DNA of 18,568 bases from CAYFFZ01 sp049976505. GTDB lineage: Archaea > Thermoproteota > Nitrososphaeria > Conexivisphaerales > UBA164. Within the stretch, counting starts at the first letter, position 1. Each line of letters starts with the position of its first letter. The DNA lies in the NCBI GenBank assembly GCA_049976505.1, contig JBMFIC010000018.1, positions 1-18,568 of the forward strand, read 5' to 3'. The notes beneath the pieces are model-generated. The model worked only from the letters and a program-made list of their open reading frames with translations. It ran no database searches and was not told the DNA's origin. This document shows positions 1-7,755 of this stretch, piece by piece. Made by a program: the position numbers and the translations under genes.

Positions 1-261
1 CCCTCAGGCCACGCGCTCATAACCTGGGCAGGGGCATCCTCAACGTACTTCTATCTAAGGAGGAGGTATACCATAGCCCTTAGTCTTGAGGCTGCCCTCG
101 TATCGTATGCAAGGGTCTACGTTGGCGTGCACTGGCCCCTTGACGTTATCGGAGGAGCCTTCCTTGGCGTTGCCATTTCAATGCTCTCCGTCTACCTGTG
201 CGAGAGCGGCCTCGGAATGGCTGTGTTCGAAAGGGTCAGGGCACTCAGCATAAGGAAGTAG
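1..261 (+). CDS. PAP2-family membrane phosphatase, C-terminal part
   Basis: The open frame runs from the window edge to a TAG and encodes the last 86 residues of a PAP2 (type 2 phosphatidic acid phosphatase) protein. Two of the three family signatures are visible: PSGH at the very start of the window, and the third motif near residues 37-51, read as ARVYVGVHWPLDVIG, with the conserved Arg, His and Asp of the phosphatase site. Hydrophobic stretches around both motifs fit membrane helices. Known members dephosphorylate lipid phosphates or polyprenyl diphosphates at the membrane. Which lipid this one uses cannot be told from the fragment. The N-terminal part, including the first motif, lies outside the window. 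The family call is secure. Confidence 0.9.
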   Translation, partial: PSGHALITWAGASSTYFYLRRRYTIALSLEAALVSYARVYVGVHWPLDVIGGAFLGVAISMLSVYLCESGLGMAVFERVRALSIRK

Positions 262-355
262 GTTTAAGATATGCATAAAGACATAAAAGGCGTTAACTAT
301 GCTCATAAGTTCGAACAGACTCCACAAACATCTTTACTTTAGGACGATTAAACGA

Positions 356-365
356 TTTTAAATAT
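356..365 (+). promoter_or_regulatory. TATA box before the PAPS-reductase-like gene
   Basis: An AT-rich box (TTTTAAATAT) is centred about 25 bases before the ATG at 386. In archaea transcription starts about 25 bases downstream of the TATA centre, so the message would begin at or next to the start codon. The rest of the 262-385 gap shows no other recognisable signal. Confidence 0.5.
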
Positions 366-385
366 CCTCAGATATAATAAAAGCG

Positions 386-1187
386 ATGGAGCAGGTAAGA
401 AGGGACCTTCTAAGCCTGGAGCCAAGGAGCAGATAGCACTCACTGTGATAAAGGACGCCCTGAAGAGGTTCAACAGGGGCGCAATAGTCTGGAGCGCTGG
501 GAAGGACAGCACTGTTGCGCTTCATCTGCTCAGGAGGGCCGTGGAGCAGGAGGGGCTTGAGATGCCTCCGGCAATATTCGTCGACCAAGGGGATCACTTC
601 CCCGAGACCCTGAAGATGATAGATGAGATAAGCAAGGCCTGGAATTTTAGGGTTATAACAGCTAGAAACGACGACGCCCTCAGCCACATAAAGGACGGTA
701 AGATATACGTGGTGGACCTGAACGAGAGGAACAGAAGGGAGGTTGAGAAGGTCGGCTTCAGGGGCGAGAGCTTCGAGTACTCGCTTGAGACGGAGGTCGG
801 CAACCACATACTGAAGACCGTTCCCCTCCTCATGACCGTGGAGAAGTACCAGCTGGAGTACCTGATAATAGGGATCAGGTGGGATGAAAACCGGCAAGGG
901 CGGTGGAAGTCTTCATCAGCAGAAGGGAGAACCCGGATCACTACAGGGTTCATCCAATACTCACATTTACCGAGAGGGACATCTGGAGCTACACCTTCAA
1001 GTATAGCCTTCCCATACATCAAAAGTACAGAGAGGGCTACAGGTCGATAGATGGGATTAGGGACACCAAGAAGTTCTCCGACAAGCCGGCATGGGAGCAG
1101 GACCTTGAGAACACCAGGGAGCGAATGGGAAGGTCTCAGGACAAGGAGAACATGATGGAGAGGCTAAGAAGGCTGGGATACATGTAA
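386..1187 (+). pseudogene. PAPS reductase / CysD-like protein, broken by two frameshifts
   Basis: Three pieces in two shifts of frame together make one protein of about 267 residues. It starts at ATG 386 (MEQVRRDLLSLE), continues from about 424 in another frame (KEQIALTVIKDALKRF), and continues from about 891 in a third (PARAVEVFISRREN). Adding one base near 419-424 and one near 889-893 restores a single frame from 386 to the TAA at 1187. The P-loop-like motif is WSAGKDST, where the family usually has SGGKDS, and GIRWDEN and FTERDIW follow. The C-terminal ERMGRSQD and GYM resemble the end of ATP sulfurylase subunit CysD. Family members act on adenylylated sulfate or related nucleotides in sulfur assimilation. 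Either the gene is decayed or the sequence has two errors, both next to short G or C runs. Confidence 0.75.
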
Positions 1188-1257
1188 GCGTTGACTCAGG
1201 ATATCCACGAAATTTATTGAGTGATATGTTGGAGCATGTAGTTGGACATCGTTAAAA

Positions 1258-1268
1258 TTATAAATTTA
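1258..1268 (+). promoter_or_regulatory. TATA box of the aldehyde dehydrogenase gene
   Basis: The box TTATAAATTTA is centred about 29 bases before the ATG at 1292, with no Shine-Dalgarno sequence between, which fits a leaderless or nearly leaderless message. The gap 1188-1291 holds nothing else recognisable; its first part may carry the end of the upstream transcript. Confidence 0.55.
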
Positions 1269-1291
1269 TTTCATAAATATAAAGAATTATT

Positions 1292-2791
1292 ATGAAGAAC
1301 TATTATTCTCTTTATATAAACGGAGAGTTCGTTGAGTCGAAAACCGGAAGAAGGATAAAGGTGATCGATCCCTCAACTGGAAAGGAGTTTGCTGAGGTTT
1401 CCGAGGCAGGCAGGAACGAGGTCGACATGGCCGTGGACGCAGCACGTGAGGCCTTCGACAGGGGAAGATGGAGTACTTTGCCTCCATCTGAGAGGGCGAA
1501 GGTCTTCTTCAAGCTGGCCGACATAATGGAGTCCAGGCTTCAGGAGTATGCGAGCATGGAGAGCAGGATGAGCGGCAAGAGCATAAAGCAGTCGACCAAC
1601 TACGATATACCATATACTATTGACAACATAAGGTTCTACGCTGGAGCTGCAAGGCTTCTTGAGGGCAAGGCCATGAACGAGTACGTGCCTGAGGGGACAA
1701 GCGCCATAAGGAGGGATCCGATAGGAGTCGTTGCTGTGATAACGCCATGGAACTACCCGCTCATGGAGGTCGTCTGGAGGGCGGTCCCTGCCATGCTGGT
1801 TGGCAACACGGTTGTGGTGAAGCCCGCAAGCTATACGCCCCTCACCACTATTATGCTTGCGGAGGACCTGCAGAAGGCTGGCCTGCCCAAGGGTGTCTTC
1901 AACGTTGTAGTTGGGCCTGGAGGAGAGGTTGGAGAGTACCTAGCTGGACACCCAAGGGTTGACATGATAGCCTTTACAGGGAGCACCGAGGTCGGAAGGA
2001 GGCTCATGGCCATAGGATCGGAGACGCTTAAGAAGGTTTCGCTGGAGCTCGGCGGCAAAGCCCCGTTCATAGTTTTCGATGACGCCGACATAGATGCAGC
2101 GATACAGGGCGCTGTGGTTGGGGGCCTCGTGAACAACGGGCAGGACTGCGCAAACTCAACAAGATACTACGTTCACAGGGACGTATACGATAGGTTCCTG
2201 AAGGGGCTGGTTGAGGAGCTGAAGAAGGTCAGGATAGGCGATCCCATGGATCCCAGCACGGACATGGGACCGCTGATATCCGCGTCTCATAGGGAGAGAG
2301 TTGAGGGATACATAAAGAAGGGGATAGAGGAAGGAGGCAGGCTAGTGTACGGCGGAAGGAGACCGACGATCAGGGGGCATGAGGATGGGTACTATCTCGA
2401 GCCAACGGTCATAGAGACGGAAAACCAGAAGTCAGCCATAGTTCAGGAGGAGATATTCGGGCCAGTATGGACCGTTCTTAAGTTCGAAACTTATCAGGAG
2501 GCCATAGAGAAGGCGAACGACGTTATCTACGGGCTTGGAGCATCCGTGTGGACGAAGGACGTTCAGAGGGCTGTCAGGGCAACGAGGGACCTGAAGTTCG
2601 CAACCGTATGGATAAACGAGCACGTGGTCGTGCCATCGGAGATGCCATGGCCAAGCTACAAGCAGAGCGGCACTGGAGCTTCCCTTTCAACGTACGGCCT
2701 TGAGGAGTACACGTACATTAAGCACGTGTACTTCGACATCTCGAGCAAAAGGAGGAAGTCCTGGTACTATCAAGTATACGGCGAGCCCTAG
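1292..2791 (+). CDS. NAD(P)-dependent aldehyde dehydrogenase (ALDH superfamily)
   Basis: This 499-residue protein has the normal length for the family and all key parts. These are TPWNYP with the oxyanion Asn154, VVKPA with Lys177 for cofactor binding, FTGSTEVG for the nucleotide fold, the general base Glu252 in LELGG, the catalytic Cys286 in NNGQDCANSTR, and EEIFGPV. It should oxidise an aldehyde to its acid in the cytoplasm. The C-terminal SEMPWPSYKQSGTG and YGLEEYT resemble aminobutyraldehyde and betaine aldehyde dehydrogenases, but glycolaldehyde, lactaldehyde or semialdehyde substrates are not excluded. It has its own TATA box. It converges on the sugar kinase of the neighbouring operon, sharing the palindrome CTAG as stop codon. 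A role in clearing an aldehyde made by the nearby aldolase is inference. Confidence 0.93.
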   Translation: MKNYYSLYINGEFVESKTGRRIKVIDPSTGKEFAEVSEAGRNEVDMAVDAAREAFDRGRWSTLPPSERAKVFFKLADIMESRLQEYASMESRMSGKSIKQSTNYDIPYTIDNIRFYAGAARLLEGKAMNEYVPEGTSAIRRDPIGVVAVITPWNYPLMEVVWRAVPAMLVGNTVVVKPASYTPLTTIMLAEDLQKAGLPKGVFNVVVGPGGEVGEYLAGHPRVDMIAFTGSTEVGRRLMAIGSETLKKVSLELGGKAPFIVFDDADIDAAIQGAVVGGLVNNGQDCANSTRYYVHRDVYDRFLKGLVEELKKVRIGDPMDPSTDMGPLISASHRERVEGYIKKGIEEGGRLVYGGRRPTIRGHEDGYYLEPTVIETENQKSAIVQEEIFGPVWTVLKFETYQEAIEKANDVIYGLGASVWTKDVQRAVRATRDLKFATVWINEHVVVPSEMPWPSYKQSGTGASLSTYGLEEYTYIKHVYFDISSKRRKSWYYQVYGEP

Positions 2792-4224
2792 AAGAGATCC
2801 CTGAGCCTTCTGTATATTTCAGTGTACTTCCTGTAGCACTCCTCATATTTTTCTGATCTGGCTGGATCCGGTCTAACCGTGTTTCCTGATCCAGGACTGA
2901 GCGAGCTGTGCCATCCATCCTTCGTTGCCCTCGCTATGATCACATCGCCATCTGTCTCAGATGCATCGCTTCTCAGCTCAACCTCAGTTCTAAGGACGTC
3001 GGCAAGTATCTGAACCGTTTTTTCCGACTTTGTCATCCCACCTGTGAGCAGCACCCTCTTTGGAAAATAACCGAGAGATCTGAAGGCATCCAGGTTGTGC
3101 CTTATCGAGTACGCAACGGCCTCGACAGCGGACCTCAGGATGTCCCCTCTTCTGGTGCTAGTAGATATTCCAAAGAACACCGATTTTGCCCTTGGATCGA
3201 GGATCGGCGTCCTTTCGCCTGCTATATAGGGGAGGGCTATAACCCCGGAGGAGCACGGCTCGCTCTCCTCTATGAACCTGTTGAGGCTCGTGTAGTCGTT
3301 AGCAAAGCCCATGATTTCAAGCACGAAGTCCACGAAGCTGCCAGCTGAGGACGTGCTCCCGTTTGGATAATAGAGGCCTGGAACCGGGCTGAGGTCAAGG
3401 TAGAGGTTCCTAGCGGGCTTTGGATATCTGGTTGAGTAATATATTATTCCGGTGGTACCGAGCGTAACCCCGAACATGTCTTCCTTCACCAGACCCAGGG
3501 ATATGGCTGCCGCTATGGCATCAACGGTTCCAGCGTTCAGCTCAACCCTGTTTTCTCCAAATGCAAAATCCGCGACTATCTCGGCAGTCTCTCTGACCTC
3601 TGGAAGACGATCTGCTTCAGTTTCCGTTTCCTCTAGTATTTTGTACGAAATTTTCCCGGTTCTGTAGTCAATAAATCCCTCCTCCTCAGCAACTGTTCTG
3701 TCTACTACTAGCTTTCCTGTAAGCCTGAAGATAAGGTATGATGTCAGGTCGAGCATCTTCCAGGTCCTTGAATAGACCTCGGGCATTTTCCTCTTCAGCC
3801 AGAGGATCTTGGGGAGCCACTGCTGGTTGTTCACAGGGTTTCCGTTCACCTCGAACACGAGATCGCCAAGATCCCTCTCGAGCTCCCTGATCTCGGCCTC
3901 GGACCTCGTGTCGTTGTAAAGTATTCCGTTTATGAGCGGTCTTCCGCCCCTCTCAATGGGGATGAGTACAGGTGCCATGGCCGAGAGGCCCATGGCCACC
4001 CTCTTCCCCTCATAGCCCTTCAGCAGCTCGCTCATGAGCATGATGAACCGCTCATAGTATTCCTCGACGTTCACCTCCTGCCATCCCGGATATGGAGAGA
4101 GAACGTCTGAGGCAGCAACGCTTATCGATCTGAGCGTTCTGCCTTCCTCATCGACCAGCGTGCCCTTTATTCTCGTTGTGCCAGCATCCACCCCTGCATA
4201 GAGGAGCTCCGCCGTACCTATCAC
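2788..4224 (-). CDS. FGGY-family carbohydrate kinase (kinase 1, operon copy)
   Basis: The 478-residue protein is an ATP-dependent sugar or polyol kinase of the FGGY family. Phosphate-1 motif: VDAGTTRIKG (about residues 12-21). Catalytic base: Asp235 in NAGTVDA. Phosphate-2 motif: LGTTG (255-259). FGGY-type signature: GERTPILDPRAK (336-347). Adenosine motif: LLTGGMTKSE with QILAD. The start is a GTG inside the GTGA overlap with the upstream dehydrogenase gene, suggesting translational coupling. No better in-frame start was found. Residues 96-158 are encoded by DNA identical to kinase 2 over 191 bp, although the proteins otherwise match at only around two residues in five by eye. The converted part includes YNDTR, in the region that helps bind substrate in relatives. 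The substrate is unknown; xylulose/ribulose-type sugars or an LsrK-like role are possible. Confidence 0.92.
   Translation of the reverse strand: MIGTAELLYAGVDAGTTRIKGTLVDEEGRTLRSISVAASDVLSPYPGWQEVNVEEYYERFIMLMSELLKGYEGKRVAMGLSAMAPVLIPIERGGRPLINGILYNDTRSEAEIRELERDLGDLVFEVNGNPVNNQQWLPKILWLKRKMPEVYSRTWKMLDLTSYLIFRLTGKLVVDRTVAEEEGFIDYRTGKISYKILEETETEADRLPEVRETAEIVADFAFGENRVELNAGTVDAIAAAISLGLVKEDMFGVTLGTTGIIYYSTRYPKPARNLYLDLSPVPGLYYPNGSTSSAGSFVDFVLEIMGFANDYTSLNRFIEESEPCSSGVIALPYIAGERTPILDPRAKSVFFGISTSTRRGDILRSAVEAVAYSIRHNLDAFRSLGYFPKRVLLTGGMTKSEKTVQILADVLRTEVELRSDASETDGDVIIARATKDGWHSSLSPGSGNTVRPDPARSEKYEECYRKYTEIYRRLRDLF
3749..3939 (-). repeat. 191-bp perfect inverted repeat, copy in kinase 1
   Basis: Read on the minus strand this block equals 8032-8222 of the plus strand at every base; I compared it line by line. 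It encodes residues 96-158 of kinase 1 plus two bases. Identity stops sharply: a T/A difference lies on one side (3940 against 8031) and a C/G difference on the other (3748 against 8223), with ordinary paralogue divergence beyond. It lies wholly inside coding sequence and no transposase is near, so gene conversion is the simplest explanation. Confidence 0.97.
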
Positions 4225-5258
4225 CTTTTGATCAGTATCTTTATGGATCCGTCCTTGTCATCCCAGGTTTTCAGGGCTTTATCAAATTCCCAGAGGTCAA
4301 ACCTGTGAGACACTATGCCTAGCACCTCCCTGTGCTGATAGAGGAGGTTTACGGACATGTAGAACTCGGGATAGGTATAGCCGTAGCTTCCTATGAGGGA
4401 GACCTCGCCGTAGTGAACTGTGTTTGGATCGAGAACGAAGGAAACGGAGTTCATGGGCACGCCGGCGAAGATGACCACCCTGCCTCCCTTCTTTGCCATG
4501 GTCATGGCCTCGCTCAGGGTTCTTTCGTTCACCACTGTTACGTACACTATGTCGAACTTTGATGTCTCCTTAAGGACGTCCTCTATGTTTGTGTACTCCT
4601 TCCTGTTGTAAGTCCTGTGCGCCCCAAGCTTGGAGGCAAGCCTCAGCTTTTCGTCAACCATGCCGAGAACTGTTATCTCATCCGCGCCGTATATTTTGCT
4701 AGCAACGACGTGCATGAGCCCAAGAGGCCCATCGCCGACTACAGCAACCCTCCTGCCCGGGGAGTTTCCGCTGGTCCTCATCGAGTGAATCACGCAGGCA
4801 AATGGCTCGGTCATGCTTGCAAGCTCCATGCTCATGTCGTCCGGTATTCTGTAGACAGCCTTCGGGACGCCAGGCCTCGGAACTAAAAGGTAGTCTGCGT
4901 GGCTTCCGTCTATGTTGTAGCCAAAGCTCATGGGCCTTTCGCAGAGGTTCTCCCTTCCGCTCCTGCACTGCTCACATGTGCCACAGTATACGTCAGCCGC
5001 CACCGTGACCTTGTCCCCAACGGAGAACTCGGACACGCCGCTCCCAACCTCCACGACCGTTCCTGCGGTCTCATGCCCTAAAACCACGGGGTACTTTACC
5101 AGAAACCCGCCATGTCTGAGGGTCTTAACGTCGGAGGAGCAGAGGCCCGAGACGCCTACCTTTACAACTATTTCCCCAGGCCCAGCTGACGGACGCTCCC
5201 TTTTCTCCAGCCTGTACTGGTTGATTCCGTAAAGCACGATTGCCCTGTTTTCGCTCAT
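4221..5258 (-). CDS. Zinc-containing alcohol/polyol dehydrogenase (MDR family)
   Basis: The 345-residue protein has the medium-chain dehydrogenase layout. Catalytic zinc ligands are Cys40 (GLCSSD) and the His62-Glu63 pair (GHETAG). A structural zinc site is formed by Cys92, Cys95, Cys98 and Cys106. The third catalytic-zinc region is MTEPFACVIH. The nucleotide fold shows VVGDGPLG. After the second strand the sequence reads VTVLGMVDEK, where NAD-specific members usually have an Asp (VSDL-type); its absence suggests NADP preference, by inference. It would oxidise a polyol or sugar, or reduce the ketone, in the cytoplasm. The ATG start overlaps the upstream aldolase stop (ATGA) and its own TGA overlaps the kinase start (GTGA), so the three genes are translated as a coupled unit. 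The substrate is not recognisable. Confidence 0.92.
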   Translation of the reverse strand: MSENRAIVLYGINQYRLEKRERPSAGPGEIVVKVGVSGLCSSDVKTLRHGGFLVKYPVVLGHETAGTVVEVGSGVSEFSVGDKVTVAADVYCGTCEQCRSGRENLCERPMSFGYNIDGSHADYLLVPRPGVPKAVYRIPDDMSMELASMTEPFACVIHSMRTSGNSPGRRVAVVGDGPLGLMHVVASKIYGADEITVLGMVDEKLRLASKLGAHRTYNRKEYTNIEDVLKETSKFDIVYVTVVNERTLSEAMTMAKKGGRVVIFAGVPMNSVSFVLDPNTVHYGEVSLIGSYGYTYPEFYMSVNLLYQHREVLGIVSHRFDLWEFDKALKTWDDKDGSIKILIKR

Positions 5259-6034
5259 CCCAGCATCTTCGCCGCTTCCTCAGCTGATGCGTTTTCCCTG
5301 ACTATCTTCCTTATGGCCCTTATCATCCTTGACGGCTCCTTCTGCTGCCATATGTTTCTTCCTATTGATGTCCCTATAGCCCCTGCGTCCATCACCGCCC
5401 TGACGAACTCGAGAACCTTCAATGGAGAGTCCATCTTGGCACCTCCAGCCGCCACCACGGGGACTATCGAGTACCTGACCAGATCCCTGTAGAGGCTGAA
5501 GTCCTCTGGGAAGTAGGTCTTGATGATCGAGGCCCCCTCCTCGCCAAGGGCCCTAACCCCCTGTCTTAGATACTCGAACCTGTCGACCTTCGCCTTCTCC
5601 CATACGTCAACCTCTCCTATAACAGGCATCTCGAACTCATCGGCCTCCTCCACGAGCCTGCTGAAGTCCTGGAACATGTCGTTCTCCTTTGGATGTCCCA
5701 GTATTATTGTGTAGACCACTGCATCTGCCCCGAACTTTATCGCCTCAACTACAGATGACAGGAGCCTCTGATCGCCCAGATCTCCGGACGTTCCTGTGGC
5801 TCCAGAGACCCTGTAGACAAGAGAGAGCCTTCCAGCGAACAGGTTATATGTCCTGAGCACGGATCCCCTTCTGAGAAGGATTCCATCTGCCCCTCCTTTT
5901 ACTATCTCCCTAACTACGAAGGATGGGTCCTCCAGCTCCCTGTAGTAGCCCTCAACCGGATGGTCAATGGGGACTATAATGGTTCTGTTGTTCCTTATCA
6001 GCCTCCTCAGGCGTATCTCCTTTCCAACCGTCAT
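5255..6034 (-). CDS. DhnA/LsrF-type class I aldolase family protein
   Basis: The 259-residue TIM-barrel protein belongs to the DhnA group of class I aldolases, which includes archaeal fructose-bisphosphate aldolase, ADH synthase and the AI-2 thiolase LsrF. VPIDHPVEGY carries the family Asp24. The likely Schiff-base lysine is Lys172 in ASIIKTYFPED. PVVAAGGAK and IGTSIGRNIWQ form the C-terminal phosphate site. IIKTYF is closer to LsrF (IIKTYY) than to archaeal FBP aldolases. The Tyr of the YPRG segment of FBP aldolases is absent, the region reading PVIGEVDVW. So a plain FBP aldolase role is doubtful, and cleavage of a phosphorylated ketose or diketone made by the adjacent kinase is more likely. 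The gene overlaps the next by ATGA and follows the permease by 44 bases. Confidence 0.85.
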   Translation of the reverse strand: MTVGKEIRLRRLIRNNRTIIVPIDHPVEGYYRELEDPSFVVREIVKGGADGILLRRGSVLRTYNLFAGRLSLVYRVSGATGTSGDLGDQRLLSSVVEAIKFGADAVVYTIILGHPKENDMFQDFSRLVEEADEFEMPVIGEVDVWEKAKVDRFEYLRQGVRALGEEGASIIKTYFPEDFSLYRDLVRYSIVPVVAAGGAKMDSPLKVLEFVRAVMDAGAIGTSIGRNIWQQKEPSRMIRAIRKIVRENASAEEAAKMLG

Positions 6035-6051
6035 AGTTTATTTATGGAGAA

Positions 6052-6063
6052 CAAAAATAAAAA
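6052..6063 (-). promoter_or_regulatory. T-rich element between permease and aldolase genes
   Basis: Read on the minus strand, a run of Ts broken by one A (TTTTTTATTTTTG) lies in the 44-base gap. It could end part of the permease transcript. It is also centred about 23 bases before the aldolase ATG, where a TATA box would sit. The sequence does not decide between the two roles, so the downstream three genes may be cotranscribed with the permease, separately started, or both. Confidence 0.35.
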
Positions 6064-6078
6064 ACGTTCTTGAGCGAA

Positions 6079-7515
6079 TTACAGCTTATAACTGAGGCTC
6101 GATCTGATCTCGTTCCTGCTCTTCTTGTAGGCAACGTATATGAGGGAGAACAGTATCCATGCAAAAGACCCGTACAGTCCGTAGTTATATGGCGACTCTA
6201 TGCCCCAGTACCCGTAGTATCCCGTGAGGATGAATATTATGACGCCTGCGAAGCCGAATACCGTCGCCGCGAGGTTGACGTGCTTCAGCAGGCTGTCCTT
6301 GAGCTTCCTCACGAAGAACGGATATGATATGTTCACCATTGAGTGATAGATCACCCAGAAGAAAGTGGTGAGGGCGCCCCAGAAAACCCACGAGTAGAAT
6401 ATGCCCATGCTGTATCCAAAGTAGTCGTAGAAGACCAGCGTGCCGCCTATTCCAGCTATCAGGACTATTATGAACTCAAAGAGCGCGGCGTTGATGGGAG
6501 TCTTGTACTTTCTGTGCGTCTTCGCAAACAGCTTGGGGAACAGGAACTCATCCCTTGCCATGGCGTATATCTCCCTCGCCGCGGCCATTCCAACAGCTGA
6601 CCCACACCAGAGCTGCCCTATGACCGCTATAGCGAAGAAGATCAGGGTTGGGACGAAGCCGGCATAAGGAAGGAACGCGACCACTGCTGGGTTCCAGTCA
6701 GATGAGAGGGATGCGGCGTTGCTGGCTCCGACTGCAACCACCTCTGCGTACATCATGAGCGTGCTGAAGAGCGTCACCGTGATAAGGGAAAGCACTATGG
6801 ACCTCCAGACGTTCCTCTGCGGGTCCTTTGCCTCCTCGGACATGAAAAGCGGAGCCCCGTATCCGGTGAACGTCAGAAAGCCTCCGGTCATTATGGCTAG
6901 CATTAGCCCCGAGAGCCCGTTGGTTGCGTATGCTGGGTTGAAGGCGTCAAGGCTGTTGTAGGGAGTCCTGAAAATCACCACAAGGGCGAGTATCGCTCCA
7001 ACCGCTATCTGTGAAAAGGCTATCACCATGAGGACCTTCGAGGAGTAGTGCACGTCGAGAATGGTCATGATCAGCATAACAGCTGAGAAGAGAACCACGA
7101 GGGCTATGTAGATCCAGATGGGCATCGTATAGTTGAACATGTACTGCAGCCCGGTTGCCAGCACGTACGCCGTAGGAATTACTGCTGAAAGGTCCGCCAT
7201 GATGTAGTACATCAGTATAATTAGGGCGGAGAACTTGCCCACAGCGGGTCCGAGGCCGGCCTCCACGAACCCGTAGTAGCCTCCTGCAAAAGCTATCTTT
7301 CTGGAGAAGAGTATTATCGGGATGCTTACCATCAGGGTGACGAGGCCCGCGAAGATGGGAACTAGAGGAGCAGCAAAACCTCCATAGACGACGGCAGTGG
7401 CAGCGGTGGTCACAGCAAAGGAGAGGGGAAAGATGTTGACTAGGGAGAAGGACATAAGGCCGAGCAGACCGACAGCGTTCTTCTTGAGCTCAGTGTGTAG
7501 CTCGTCAGAAGCCAT
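6079..7515 (-). CDS. APC-superfamily permease
   Basis: The 478-residue protein is almost all hydrophobic segments, about twelve by eye, as expected for an amino acid-polyamine-organocation transporter. After a short polar N-terminus (about 12 residues), FSLVNIFPLS and the first helix follow. The GGYYGFVEAGLGPAVG segment around residues 78-93 matches the conserved Gly-rich stretch before helix 3 in this superfamily. The C-terminus ends with a short charged tail. Known members carry amino acids, polyamines or related organic ions by proton or sodium coupling. Sitting first in the aldolase-dehydrogenase-kinase gene series suggests it imports the compound they degrade or one linked to it, which is unusual for a sugar pathway. 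The substrate cannot be read from the sequence. A TATA box lies 27 bases before the ATG. Confidence 0.88.
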   Translation of the reverse strand: MASDELHTELKKNAVGLLGLMSFSLVNIFPLSFAVTTAATAVVYGGFAAPLVPIFAGLVTLMVSIPIILFSRKIAFAGGYYGFVEAGLGPAVGKFSALIILMYYIMADLSAVIPTAYVLATGLQYMFNYTMPIWIYIALVVLFSAVMLIMTILDVHYSSKVLMVIAFSQIAVGAILALVVIFRTPYNSLDAFNPAYATNGLSGLMLAIMTGGFLTFTGYGAPLFMSEEAKDPQRNVWRSIVLSLITVTLFSTLMMYAEVVAVGASNAASLSSDWNPAVVAFLPYAGFVPTLIFFAIAVIGQLWCGSAVGMAAAREIYAMARDEFLFPKLFAKTHRKYKTPINAALFEFIIVLIAGIGGTLVFYDYFGYSMGIFYSWVFWGALTTFFWVIYHSMVNISYPFFVRKLKDSLLKHVNLAATVFGFAGVIIFILTGYYGYWGIESPYNYGLYGSFAWILFSLIYVAYKKSRNEIRSSLSYKL

Positions 7516-7536
7516 TGTTTAGTAAAAATTATCATC

Positions 7537-7547
7537 AATTTTATTAA
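7537..7547 (-). promoter_or_regulatory. TATA box of the permease (operon) gene
   Basis: On the minus strand TTAATAAAATT is centred about 27 bases before the permease ATG at 7515, consistent with a leaderless message. It marks one side of the 240-base divergent control region 7516-7755. Apart from the two promoters, that region shows a 12-base palindrome (ATTTTTAAAAAT, 7633-7644) of unknown meaning. Confidence 0.5.
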
Positions 7548-7675
7548 CGTTGTTAGACCGAATTACGCATTTCAACTAAATTGACCTCTTTTTATGATGC
7601 AAAATCTTCAGTAAGATATCAGAATGGCAAATATTTTTAAAAATGTAAGCGTTTAAAATAAAAGGAATAAGATAA

Positions 7676-7733
7676 AGCTTATATTTAAGTTCATCCTCCA
7701 AAAGAAAAGCGACGAGGAGGCAAAAGTATTTTT
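7676..7733 (+). promoter_or_regulatory. Promoter region of kinase 2
   Basis: Two candidate TATA boxes precede the GTG at 7756. AGCTTATATTTAAG (about 7676-7689) would give a leader of roughly 45 bases. AAAGTATTTTTCC (about 7723-7733) is centred about 27 bases upstream and would give a leaderless message like those of the other genes here. A strong GAGGAGG (7714-7720) lies 35 bases before the GTG, too far for normal ribosome binding. A CCTCC at 7695-7699 could pair with it. Confidence 0.4.
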
Positions 7734-7755
7734 CCTTAAGCTCAAATTAAGATCT

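Noticed and set aside
419..893. Programmed -1 frameshifting as the reason for the broken PAPS-reductase-like gene
   Set aside because: Neither site has an X-XXY-YYZ slippery heptamer, and two programmed shifts in one such enzyme would be unprecedented to my knowledge; mutation or read error is simpler.
358..1022. Two long minus-strand open frames across the broken PAPS-reductase-like gene
   Set aside because: The plus-strand pieces carry the family motifs in order; the minus-strand translations show no domain and are shadows.
7633..7644. Perfect 12-base palindrome ATTTTTAAAAAT in the divergent control region as an operator
   Set aside because: It is pure A/T in an AT-rich gap, so chance is likely; without a second copy or a regulator gene it cannot be called an operator.
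7695..7720. CCTCC/GGAGG pairing before kinase 2 as a riboswitch-like stem
   Set aside because: The stem is only five pairs with no extension, the GGAGG is too far from the GTG to be a ribosome site, and no known aptamer pattern is seen.
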